Below, in pieces: positions 1 through 6,260 of a stretch of 10,143 bases of DNA. Within the stretch, counting starts at the first letter, position 1. Each line of letters begins with the position of its first letter. Under the pieces are notes generated by a model. That model made no database searches and had not been told where the DNA came from. It saw nothing but the letters and a program-made list of their open reading frames with translations. Position numbers and translations under genes: made by a program. Origin of the DNA: an uncultured Lentisphaeria bacterium (GTDB lineage: Bacteria > Verrucomicrobiota > Lentisphaeria > Victivallales > Victivallaceae); assembly GCA_903821255.1 (NCBI GenBank), contig CAIJKT010000912.1, forward strand, positions 1-10,143, read 5' to 3'.

Positions 1-1
1 C

Positions 2-1855
2 GGCTGCAACATTCAGTATACCACGGATTTAATAGCCGGCACGCCTTCCACCTATCAGAAAAAGAACTATGTTGTGCGCGTTACGGAAAACACGACCCCG
101 CCCAGCGCGGTTGACATCGTAAATATCAGCGCGATGAATGCCGTTGATGACACAGGCGGGGTTTTTGGAAATAACGGCTCCACTTATGGTTTTTATATCA
201 GGAGCCTGGCGGCAGATCCCTCCACCAATGGCAAAACCATGTATATGGCTCTGTCAAATCCGGGAACCGTTCTCCGTTCAACCGACGGCGCCGGAGCAAG
301 CTGGTCGGTTTTTTCGACGGACGGCATATTTAATCAGGTGAAAGGCATCGCGCTGGACGGCAAAGGTTATCTTTATGCCGCTGACGGCTATTTTGTGGGC
401 CAGAATATCGCCGCCGACTTCCAGGTGTTCGGGCTCTGCGCCTGGGGCGGCGGCATGAGTCATGACAACATGGCGTATACCCCAACCAGCGTTTACTCAG
501 GTGATGGCGCCTATATTGGCCCTTATTCCGGGTATAACCAGTCATGGTGGAGCTCTAACGGGATCCGCGGCGTCTCGCAGATGGAGCCGATGATGTTCAT
601 GCTGCTGGACGGCTTCTACATGGGCGAAGCACGGCTGGGCACGCACAAGAGCTATCCGTCAACCGGCTCCGGCGGCCATGTCGGTCACATGACGGTGTTC
701 GAACCGAAGTGCGCGCCGTTCGCGCCCAGAGTCAATGAACCGATGATCCCGGCCAATCCGCAGGTTATAAATAAGACTGCTGTCGAAATCCCGATACTGA
801 GCCCCGGCCTGCCGTGGCAGATGAATGATGTGACTCTTTCAACTCTCAACAAAAACACCGTGCAGATTACTGATGAAACCGGCGCGGTATTCACGCCGTC
901 CGGTTATTCATTCGTTAAGCCGGCCGGCCCGGATGAAGCCGGCAAGTTCACCGGAACCGGCAAGCTGATTATCTCCGGTAATTACACCGGCATTGTTTAC
1001 AGCGTCAAGCTGATTTGCGGCGTCAACGGCATTAAAAATATCAAAGGCGCCAGCCTGACCAATACGCGCCTGACGGAATTTAAAGACGATATAACTTTAT
1101 ATTTCGGCAATGGCGTGGATATCAGCAAGGGAACATACGTTCCGCCTGATACCGTCAACGGTCCGCAGAAAATGCCGCTGAACAACTCCAAAGTAGACCT
1201 GGTGGTGAACAAGGTGTGGCTGGCCGCCGCTCCGGTGACCGGCAAACCGCTGACCGTGAAATTCCAGATCAAAAATATCGGCACGGTCAAGACCAGTGCC
1301 GGAACTGTCGCGGCGAATGTTTACTGGAACAATGTACTGGTCGGCTCGGTCGCTCACGGCGACCTTGCGGCAGGCGCGGTGACTGCGGATCTGAGTTTTG
1401 TTCTGGACGCGCAGTATGTGACTGCCGGGCGCACCAATACTATTATGGTAAAGGCGGACGGCAACGATAAAGTGGCGGAAATGCGCGAAACCAATAATAC
1501 CGGTTACACTACTTTCCTCATTGAAACCAGGCCTGACCTCTCGGTGAAAGAAATCACGCTGTCCTCAACCAAACCCGGCAAAACAACCGTGAACTTCAAA
1601 ATTGCCAACGTCGGTTTCGGCCCCACCGCGGCGGGTCCGGGCGCACAGACTGCGGCTGTCTATGTCAATAACAGCCAGGTCGGCGCGGTAAACTACAATG
1701 ATCTGGCGAAAGGCGCGGTGGTCGCGTTGAAATTGGACAATGTCGCCGTAACTGCCGGAGCCTGCAGGATAAAAGTCGTTGCCGACAGTGCGGGCATAGT
1801 CACGGAAGTTAACGAAAATAACAACAGCCTGGAAAAAGCTTTCACAATTAAATAA
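2..1855 (+). CDS. Large secreted/cell-surface protein with C-terminal CARDB repeats (5' partial)
   Basis: The frame is open from the first complete codon at base 2, so the gene enters from outside the window; 617 residues are visible up to the TAA at 1853-1855. The GTG at 74 is an internal valine with no ribosome binding site. The first ~180 visible residues are Gly/Ser/Tyr/Trp-rich and include a stretch resembling BNR/beta-propeller blades (motifs such as LAADPSTNGKTMYMAL followed by LRSTDG). A beta-rich Ig-like segment follows at roughly residues 255-360. Two tandem CARDB-type domains come last, from about bases 1187-1531 and 1532-1852. Each starts with a Pro/Asp-Leu-x-Val strand and ends in the family signature E-x-N-N (RETNNTG and NENNNSL). 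CARDB domains are extracellular adhesion modules, so a secreted or surface-anchored role is likely; the substrate is unknown. No sorting signal or membrane anchor is visible at the C-terminus, which ends directly after CARDB 2. Confidence 0.85.
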   Translation, partial: GCNIQYTTDLIAGTPSTYQKKNYVVRVTENTTPPSAVDIVNISAMNAVDDTGGVFGNNGSTYGFYIRSLAADPSTNGKTMYMALSNPGTVLRSTDGAGASWSVFSTDGIFNQVKGIALDGKGYLYAADGYFVGQNIAADFQVFGLCAWGGGMSHDNMAYTPTSVYSGDGAYIGPYSGYNQSWWSSNGIRGVSQMEPMMFMLLDGFYMGEARLGTHKSYPSTGSGGHVGHMTVFEPKCAPFAPRVNEPMIPANPQVINKTAVEIPILSPGLPWQMNDVTLSTLNKNTVQITDETGAVFTPSGYSFVKPAGPDEAGKFTGTGKLIISGNYTGIVYSVKLICGVNGIKNIKGASLTNTRLTEFKDDITLYFGNGVDISKGTYVPPDTVNGPQKMPLNNSKVDLVVNKVWLAAAPVTGKPLTVKFQIKNIGTVKTSAGTVAANVYWNNVLVGSVAHGDLAAGAVTADLSFVLDAQYVTAGRTNTIMVKADGNDKVAEMRETNNTGYTTFLIETRPDLSVKEITLSSTKPGKTTVNFKIANVGFGPTAAGPGAQTAAVYVNNSQVGAVNYNDLAKGAVVALKLDNVAVTAGACRIKVVADSAGIVTEVNENNNSLEKAFTIK

Positions 1856-1960
1856 TACCGTTTTTACAGGAAATTATATAAATGGGTTGCAAAGTGAAAA
1901 TTCAAAAGGGCCAGCGGCCGACCAACGTGGATAAATAGTTCCGTTAAATTAAGCCTTCGG

Positions 1961-2008
1961 AGTGCAAAACTTTAGCTTTGGTGTTTTCGTGCACATTGAT
2001 TTTGCACT
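1961..2008. terminator. Inverted repeat, possible terminator of the CARDB gene
   Basis: A perfect 9-bp inverted repeat, AGTGCAAAA (1961-1969) against TTTTGCACT (2000-2008), encloses a 30-nt loop and is followed by T-rich sequence (TAATTTTGCTTTTTT). It lies ~105 bp past the stop of the plus-strand gene. The A-rich 5' arm and T-rich 3' side resemble a terminator, but the loop is long and the stem AT-rich, so it could instead be a small mobile-element end or a chance repeat. Confidence 0.25.
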
Positions 2009-2303
2009 TAATTTTGCTTTTTTACAACAAACCGGAATATAGCCGACCAGATAATATTTATCAAACATCAGCAACACAAAATTTGGCTCCTATTTCTCCA
2101 TATGAAACTCGGGGTGGGGATGGTTCCACGCCAACCTTTGTTACAACATGGATCGCACCGCCGGAACTGCAAAATTCATCCTGCTCCAACGGCGAAAACA
2201 TTTTATCCTAAAAATACTTGTCAGACGGAGGCTTTATTGATTTAACACGCAAAATTTTAATGACTGAAAATCGCGCTATTTGAACTTATTGTCACCGTTT
2301 TGG

Positions 2304-2330
2304 TTGACAATTTTACTATATATAGATAAT
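2304..2330 (+). promoter_or_regulatory. Candidate sigma70-type promoter
   Basis: A perfect -35 hexamer TTGACA (2304-2309) is followed after 15 bp by GATAAT (2325-2330), which matches the -10 consensus at five of six positions, in a strongly AT-rich stretch. The spacing is shorter than the usual 17 bp, which lowers confidence. It points into the hairpin and repeat region, not toward any gene on the same strand, so its product would be a short RNA or a very small peptide (a 33-codon frame with an upstream AAGGA starts at 2391). Confidence 0.3.
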
Positions 2331-2413
2331 TGATTGATTGTTAAAATTTTTAAATGTTACCCTTTTGTGGATAAAAAAGGATTTGGCTTTATGACAGAAT
2401 TTAAAATTACACC

Positions 2414-2434
2414 CGTCCGGAACTATGCCGGACG
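2414..2434. other. GC-rich hairpin
   Basis: A perfect 7-bp stem, CGTCCGG (2414-2420) and CCGGACG (2428-2434), has a 7-nt loop. Read on the minus strand it is followed by a GTGTAATTTTAAATT tract, so it could act as a weak terminator for leftward transcription from the GH20 operon. The T-run is not contiguous, so this is only a possibility. Confidence 0.35.
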
Positions 2435-2481
2435 CAAGGGCAAGACAAATGGGGCCTATGGGCGGGAAGCATGTGTGAGCG

Positions 2482-2499
2482 ATTGCCGGTAACGGCAAT
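2482..2499. other. Hairpin with GNRA-type tetraloop
   Basis: A perfect 7-bp stem, ATTGCCG (2482-2488) and CGGCAAT (2493-2499), closes a GTAA loop on the plus strand. As RNA this would be a GUAA tetraloop, a member of the stable GNRA class. It lies between the candidate promoter and the tandem repeat and adds to the impression that this stretch encodes structure and not protein. Confidence 0.4.
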
Positions 2500-2565
2500 A
2501 TCCCGGAACTCCCGGTCTTCTCATAAACACCCAGATCACGAAAAACGTGTTGTGCAGGACAGGTG

Positions 2566-2738
2566 TCCAAAGTGTCGGAGTCGGACGGTTGTCCGTCTGG
2601 TTATGCCGACCGCATGGGCAAAACAGTCTCCGCTCAACGACACTCCAAAGTATCGGAGTCGGGCGGCTGCCCGGCTGGTTATGCTGGCCGCATGGGCAAA
2701 ACAGTCTCCGATCAACTGGACTCCAAAGTATCGGAGTC
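2566..2738. repeat. 78-bp tandem repeat, two full copies plus a partial third
   Basis: Copy 1 is 2566-2643, copy 2 is 2644-2721, and the first 17 bases of a third copy run to 2738. By hand alignment the two full copies differ at 11 of 78 positions (about 86% identity). Each unit begins with TCCAAAGTRTCGGAGTC and contains an invariant stretch CGCATGGGCAAAACAGTCTCCG. Each also holds a 4-bp hairpin: GGAC-ggtt-GTCC in copy 1 (2583-2594) and GGGC-ggct-GCCC in copy 2 (2661-2672), where an A-T pair is replaced by G-C on both arms. The unit length is a multiple of three and stop-free, so long spurious frames arise on both strands. The function is unknown; a dispersed structured repeat is one option. 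Confidence 0.85.
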
Positions 2739-2742
2739 CAGT
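2715..2742. other. Strong perfect hairpin at the end of the tandem repeat
   Basis: A perfect 10-bp inverted repeat, ACTGGACTCC (2715-2724) and GGAGTCCAGT (2733-2742), has an 8-nt loop AAAGTATC. It spans the junction of copy 2 and the partial third copy and lies 45 bp past the stop of the minus-strand GH20 gene. No T-run follows on either strand, so it is not a standard intrinsic terminator, but it could protect the 3' end of the GH20 transcript. Confidence 0.6.
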
Positions 2743-2786
2743 CCAAAATGCGAGAACCCAAAAAAACTATGGCAGCCGCTGACACA

Positions 2787-4628
2787 TTATTTCCGCAGCA
2801 ATTCCAGCGCGGACATAGTGTTAATCAGCCGGTCAGAGCTTTCTTTCAGTCCGCCAGTACGGTTGCGGGCGAGCCAGAGCTGCTCATGAATCCGCCTGAT
2901 CGCTTCAAGGTCATGCTTGAGTTGCAGATATTCATCTTTGCCGCGCATGAAAGCAAGGGCCTTAGCGGCGGCATGCCGCGCCATCCGGATAGCATTGCGC
3001 AGTTCGGCTTTAATCAGGTCGCCATCCGGAGTTCCCGGCGCGGCCAGCGGGATCTGCGCCGCCAGACGGTCGAAATCAGCAATGCACTTTTCCAGCGCCG
3101 GAACTTCAATGTCTTTCAGAAACTCCTCCGGCTTGCCCTTCAAGTCGGAGAACAGCAGATGATTGAACACGGACGAATTAGCCGGCCTGGCTTTGATATG
3201 TTCAAGCACTTTGCCCAGTTCATAAACCGTTTTTCCCAGGATACCGGTATTGTCCTTGAAGCACAAAGAGTTAAGGCCTTTTACCAGATCCGCGTTCCGG
3301 CTGGCTTTATACGACCATGAGAAGCAGGCCCCGGCCAGAATCCCAGGATAGCTTACCGGCAAATATTGATGATGTCCGCCATCACCCCAGTCGGTATTGA
3401 GAAAGCCTGCCGCGCCATATTTTATGCCATGTTCGGCGGCATTGGCCAGATTCGCGACGCAGTTGGAAGTGCGTCCGGTCAGCGAGTTCCAACTGGAAGT
3501 GCCCGGGCAGACATAAAAGGGAATGCCGGACGAAGCAAACTGACGGCATTGTTCGTTGAACGGGTGGGCGGCCTCGTAACCCCAGTTCAGCGCAATGACA
3601 TTTTCCGGCAGTTCCTTAATGAGTTCGGGTTCGTGGAGAATAATGTCTCCCCAGAACATCATTTTCCGGTCATATTTGCCAACCTGTTTGTGTATTTTCA
3701 GCAGGAAATCCAGATAAACGCGGGTCTTGCCGGTCTTTTCTGCGAGCTTTTTGCTCCACCCCTGCCCCAGTTCCCAGGTTTCGTCACAGCCGGCATTGAA
3801 ATGTCGACTGGTGAAGTTAGTCAGGAATTCAGCATAAAGACCGTTCAGGAATTTTAAAGTATCAGGATGCGGTTTCAAAGTCATGCCGCACTCTGACCAG
3901 ACGCCGTTCCATCTTTCATAGCCGCCCGGACACTCCGCCAGATGCTTGTATTCAGAGTGTTTCAGCCAGCGTTCAAAATGCCCGAAGGAGTTTAAATTGG
4001 GAACAAGCTCAATAAATCTGTCCGCGCAATATGCATCCAGCCGGATAATCTCTTCAGCCGTAAAGGGCGATGCATCGCGCCACACAGTCTCGTGAGCGGA
4101 AAAAGCGAAAGTGTGCTCCATATAGAGTTGAAGCTGATTTATTTTCAGCTTTGCCAGCAGATCAATATACGCCAGCATCGAATCCATTGTCGGGACTTTG
4201 CAGCGGCTGACGTCAAGCATGACCCCGCGGTTTTCAAAATCCGGATAATCGCTGATATTGCAGCACGGCAGCTTGACGCCATATTCATTTATGAGCTGAA
4301 GCAGCGTCTGCAAACCGTAAAAAATCCCGGCTTCGTCCGCTGCTTCCAGCCGGACGCCGTCTTTACTCACAGCCAGCTCATAGCCCTGCGGGGCGATATT
4401 CTTTGCCTTTCTGATCACGAGCAATACCCTGCCGGTGTTCGGACAGCCCCCGGCAGTCTTTACCGGCTGTGCCAGCACGCGGGCGGCTTCAGCGGAAAAA
4501 TCGCAGATATGCTTTCTCAATGTGCCGGAGAGGTCATCCGAGAAGCAAACCCATTCACAGTCGGAAACATTTACGGTTCTGCTGCTTAAAACCACTTTTC
4601 GCGGAGCGGGGAAAATCGCCATCTTCAT
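2787..4628 (-). CDS. GH20 family beta-N-acetylhexosaminidase-like glycoside hydrolase
   Basis: This 613-residue protein has the layout of family GH20. An N-terminal zincin-like GH20b domain (about residues 1-125) ends in the typical GIFYGLQTLLQL segment. A TIM-barrel catalytic domain follows (about 128-440), starting YPDFENRGVMLDVSR. The adjacent acid pair D282-E283 in NAGCDETWELG fits the GH20 substrate-assisted mechanism, in which Asp orients the 2-acetamido group and Glu is the acid/base. The usual H-x-G-G-D-E context is altered to F-N-A-G-C-D-E. A Trp-rich segment TDWGDGGH (412-419) fits the sugar pocket. The C-terminal ~170 residues are helical with no clear second domain. No signal peptide is visible, suggesting cytoplasmic action on imported amino-sugar oligosaccharides. 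The start at 4628 has AAGG 8 nt upstream; a second ATG lies two codons in. It is the last gene of the leftward unit, 31 bp after its neighbour. Confidence 0.9.
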   Translation of the reverse strand: MKMAIFPAPRKVVLSSRTVNVSDCEWVCFSDDLSGTLRKHICDFSAEAARVLAQPVKTAGGCPNTGRVLLVIRKAKNIAPQGYELAVSKDGVRLEAADEAGIFYGLQTLLQLINEYGVKLPCCNISDYPDFENRGVMLDVSRCKVPTMDSMLAYIDLLAKLKINQLQLYMEHTFAFSAHETVWRDASPFTAEEIIRLDAYCADRFIELVPNLNSFGHFERWLKHSEYKHLAECPGGYERWNGVWSECGMTLKPHPDTLKFLNGLYAEFLTNFTSRHFNAGCDETWELGQGWSKKLAEKTGKTRVYLDFLLKIHKQVGKYDRKMMFWGDIILHEPELIKELPENVIALNWGYEAAHPFNEQCRQFASSGIPFYVCPGTSSWNSLTGRTSNCVANLANAAEHGIKYGAAGFLNTDWGDGGHHQYLPVSYPGILAGACFSWSYKASRNADLVKGLNSLCFKDNTGILGKTVYELGKVLEHIKARPANSSVFNHLLFSDLKGKPEEFLKDIEVPALEKCIADFDRLAAQIPLAAPGTPDGDLIKAELRNAIRMARHAAAKALAFMRGKDEYLQLKHDLEAIRRIHEQLWLARNRTGGLKESSDRLINTMSALELLRK

Positions 4629-4659
4629 TTACGCTGCCTTATTGATTTCTCGAACTTTA

Positions 4660-5229
4660 TTAACGATCTGATAATTTGACAAAAGAAAGAATATATCTCT
4701 CGACGGCTTTAGTCTCTTCCGAATTCAGGTCATTCGTGCAAAGCCTGAATCCCAGGGCAGTATCTACGGTCAAGCGGACCATTCCCCGCACCACATACAT
4801 AAACTGTCCGGCGGGAACGGGAAGATCTTTCTGCTTCGCCAGGTCGGCATCGGTAAAACATGCCTTGAAGCCGTATGAACCCTTAATGTCGATCCGCTCA
4901 AGATTCACCTTTTTTTCAGCGGAGTCGGGAACATACTTCTGACTGGACTCCATCACCGCCATCTTCATTTTATCAGGGGTGTCAAACAGTCCGCGTTCTT
5001 CCGTATCGCGCATAAAGTAGAGCATCAGCATGAAGCTTTTCCTGTCTTTAGGAGTCACCGTCACTTCCGCGACATCCAGCACCCGCAGCCTGGTCACAGC
5101 AACATTCCATTCATTGTTGTCGCTGATCGTAAAAACATCTCCCGGCGATACTTTCAACTGATAGGTCGCGGCGTGAGCAGAAACCAGACTCAAGGTAACA
5201 AGCATCATCAACAACAATAGCTTTTTCAT
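4660..5229 (-). CDS. Secreted protein of unknown function
   Basis: The 189-residue product begins with a clear Sec signal peptide: MKK, a run of Leu/Met/Val, then a predicted signal peptidase I cut after AHA (residue 20). The mature ~169 residues are beta-rich at first (YQLKVSPGDVFTISDNNEW), then mixed, with two cysteines (in KACF and LCTN) that could form a disulphide in the periplasm. No lipobox and no further membrane segment are seen. The start is well supported by AGGAGA a few bases before the ATG. It sits 21 bp after the YbjQ-like gene and 31 bp before the GH20 gene, consistent with co-transcription. I do not recognise the family, and no function is assigned. Confidence 0.8.
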   Translation of the reverse strand: MKKLLLLMMLVTLSLVSAHAATYQLKVSPGDVFTISDNNEWNVAVTRLRVLDVAEVTVTPKDRKSFMLMLYFMRDTEERGLFDTPDKMKMAVMESSQKYVPDSAEKKVNLERIDIKGSYGFKACFTDADLAKQKDLPVPAGQFMYVVRGMVRLTVDTALGFRLCTNDLNSEETKAVERYILSFVKLSDR

Positions 5230-5250
5230 AATCTTCTCCTGCGGTATATT

Positions 5251-5589
5251 CTATTTGCTTTCCAGTTCAATGACTACAGCGGTGCCGTAGCAGAGCACTT
5301 CGGTGCTGGAGCCCTGGACGCCGACTTCCGACGCGTCGTAACGCATCCCGACAATCGCATTCGCCCCCATTTCCCGCGCATGCTGCAACAGCAGATCGTA
5401 GGCCTGCTGCCGGGCCTGTTCGCACATCTGGGTATATGAACCGATATTGCCGCCGATGATATTTTTCAACCCGCCCATAATCCCCTGCGCAATCGTCGGC
5501 GACCGTACAATGATCCCTCGGGCAACGCCCCTGTATTCCTTGATGCGATATCCCTCAATCGTAAAAGTCGTAGTTACCGGCATGCTCAT
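5251..5589 (-). CDS. YbjQ/UPF0145 family protein
   Basis: The 112-residue product matches the YbjQ/UPF0145 (putative heavy-metal-binding domain) family along its whole length: the N-terminal GYRIKEYRGVARGIIVRS strand-turn-strand, the central GIMGGLKNIIGGNIGSYTQM, the helix with REMGANAIVGMRYD, and the C-terminal STEVLCYGTAVVIE strand. Family members form small beta-rich oligomers; their biochemical role is not established. The frame stays open further upstream, but the start at MSMPVTTTF is chosen because AGGAG lies 8 nt before it and it gives the family's usual length. It begins 25 bp after the flavin reductase-like stop and ends 21 bp before the secreted protein. Confidence 0.9.
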   Translation of the reverse strand: MSMPVTTTFTIEGYRIKEYRGVARGIIVRSPTIAQGIMGGLKNIIGGNIGSYTQMCEQARQQAYDLLLQHAREMGANAIVGMRYDASEVGVQGSSTEVLCYGTAVVIELESK

Positions 5590-5614
5590 AATCAATACTC
5601 CTGATTCCAAAAGA

Positions 5615-6145
5615 TTAAGCAATATACTTATCAGTACCGGAAATGTTCAAGACTGCACCGAAATAGATATGATGAAAGTCGCTGTCCGGATAGCATTGAG
5701 AGATAATCTTCTTGTCAAGAAAGTTCTCTCCCTTGAACTCATCTTTGTACATTACACGGCATTCGATGATCAGTTCTGCTTCGTCAAAACCGGGCGACGA
5801 AATATGCCCGGACGGAATCACGGTCAGGCCGCATTCTTTAATTTTATCAACATCCCGGCCGCTGTGGGCTCCGCAGAAACTGAGCACCTCTTTTTTGTCT
5901 TCCGGAAGCGCGCAGACTGTAAAATTGTCATATTGCTCTATGAATTCACGGGTATGGCGCTGCGGCCTGACAGTTGCAATCACCACCGGCTTATTCCAGA
6001 TGGTACCCATAAATCCCCAACTGACAGTCATGGTATTGGCTTTGCCAGTTCCGGCATCACCGCTGGTCAGCAGCATCCAGCCTTTGTTCAAAATTTTAAA
6101 GATATCGGTATTGAAACTGTCCAGTTCTATTTTCTTTCTGTCCAT
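5615..6145 (-). CDS. Flavin reductase-like (flavoredoxin-type) FMN-binding protein
   Basis: The 176-residue product has the FMN-binding split-barrel fold of the flavin reductase-like family. It has an early MLLTSGD strand, then GKANTMTVSWGFMGTIWNKPVVIATVRPQRHTRE in pieces typical of the FMN-phosphate and isoalloxazine loops, then FTVCALPED, SFCGAHSGRDVDK and the late HHIYFGAVL strand. Such proteins bind FMN and pass electrons from NAD(P)H or ferredoxin partners in the cytoplasm. The ATG at 6145 is chosen over an in-frame GTG at 6160 because GGAGAAGGGGAG directly precedes it. It follows acr3 by 115 bp with a plausible promoter in between, so it may head its own unit with the YbjQ, secreted and GH20 genes. 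A role in arsenic redox chemistry is possible from position only. Confidence 0.85.
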   Translation of the reverse strand: MDRKKIELDSFNTDIFKILNKGWMLLTSGDAGTGKANTMTVSWGFMGTIWNKPVVIATVRPQRHTREFIEQYDNFTVCALPEDKKEVLSFCGAHSGRDVDKIKECGLTVIPSGHISSPGFDEAELIIECRVMYKDEFKGENFLDKKIISQCYPDSDFHHIYFGAVLNISGTDKYIA

Positions 6146-6164
6146 TCTCCCCTTCTCCACTATT

Positions 6165-6178
6165 GATTAATGATTAAT
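6165..6178. repeat. Short direct repeat in the leader of the flavin reductase gene
   Basis: Two abutting copies of GATTAAT (6165-6171 and 6172-6178) lie between the candidate promoter and the ribosome binding site of the flavin reductase-like gene. Each contains the palindrome ATTAAT. This could be a regulator site or simply AT-rich leader sequence. Confidence 0.25.
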
Positions 6179-6187
6179 GTCTCCTGT

Positions 6188-6215
6188 ATAATAATCAACG
6201 ATGAGGAAAAATCAA
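6188..6215 (-). promoter_or_regulatory. Candidate sigma70-type promoter for the flavin reductase unit
   Basis: On the minus strand TTGATT (6215-6210) is followed after 16 bp by TATTAT (6193-6188), matching the -35 and -10 consensus at four and five of six positions. It lies 43 bp upstream of the chosen ATG at 6145, which leaves room for a short leader. This would give the four downstream genes a transcript separate from the ars operon. Confidence 0.35.
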
Positions 6216-6239
6216 CCCGCCGCACGCACATTATTCACA

Positions 6240-6253
6240 TTTGATGTATCAAA
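6240..6253. promoter_or_regulatory. Short perfect dyad just past acr3
   Basis: TTTGAT (6240-6245) and ATCAAA (6248-6253) form a perfect 6-bp dyad with a 2-base centre, 7 bp beyond the acr3 stop codon. It is too short-looped for a hairpin terminator. It could be a protein-binding site upstream of the flavin reductase promoter; ArsR-family operators are often AT-rich dyads of this kind, but this is only a resemblance. Confidence 0.2.
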
Positions 6254-6260
6254 GGCGTTC

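Larger units (their letters stand above)
1856..2786. other. Long intergenic region with structured and repetitive DNA, no convincing gene
   Basis: This ~930-bp gap separates the plus-strand CARDB gene from the minus-strand GH20 gene; the two are convergent, so it is a 3'-to-3' region. The left part (1856-2400) is AT-rich and contains a 9-bp inverted repeat (1961-2008) and a sigma70-like promoter (2304-2330). The right part (2410-2786) is GC-richer and is a chain of hairpins at 2414-2434, 2482-2499, 2537-2549 and 2715-2742, with a 78-bp tandem repeat starting at 2566. All three plus frames and at least one minus frame are open across the repeat. This follows from a stop-free unit whose length is divisible by three, and is not evidence of coding. 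A TTG-started 77-codon frame at 1978-2211 has a hydrophobic N-terminus but no ribosome binding site, so it was not called. Confidence 0.7.

Noticed and set aside
1882..1938. 18-codon frame starting MGCKVKIQ just after the CARDB gene
   Set aside because: Too short; the upstream AGGAAA is poorly spaced and nothing supports translation.
1978..2211. 77-codon frame with a hydrophobic N-terminus
   Set aside because: Only a TTG start, no ribosome binding site, it overlaps an inverted repeat, and the product is not recognisable.
2566..2738. CRISPR array
   Set aside because: The repeats abut directly with no unique spacers, the unit is 78 bp, and no cas genes are present.
2456..2785. Minus-strand frame with 26-residue repeats containing RLFCPCG
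   Set aside because: The peptide repeat is the translation of the 78-bp DNA repeat. Substitutions between copies do not favour synonymous changes, and overlapping frames are equally open.
2547..3320. Long plus-strand open frame (257 codons) across the tandem repeat and the GH20 3' end
   Set aside because: It runs antisense to a well-supported GH20 gene and owes its length to a stop-free 78-bp repeat that keeps all three plus frames open. No ribosome binding site or recognisable product.
3366..3857. Plus-strand frames inside the GH20 gene and similar antisense frames inside acr3, arsM and arsC
   Set aside because: They are shadows of strongly supported minus-strand genes and have no ribosome binding sites or recognisable domains.
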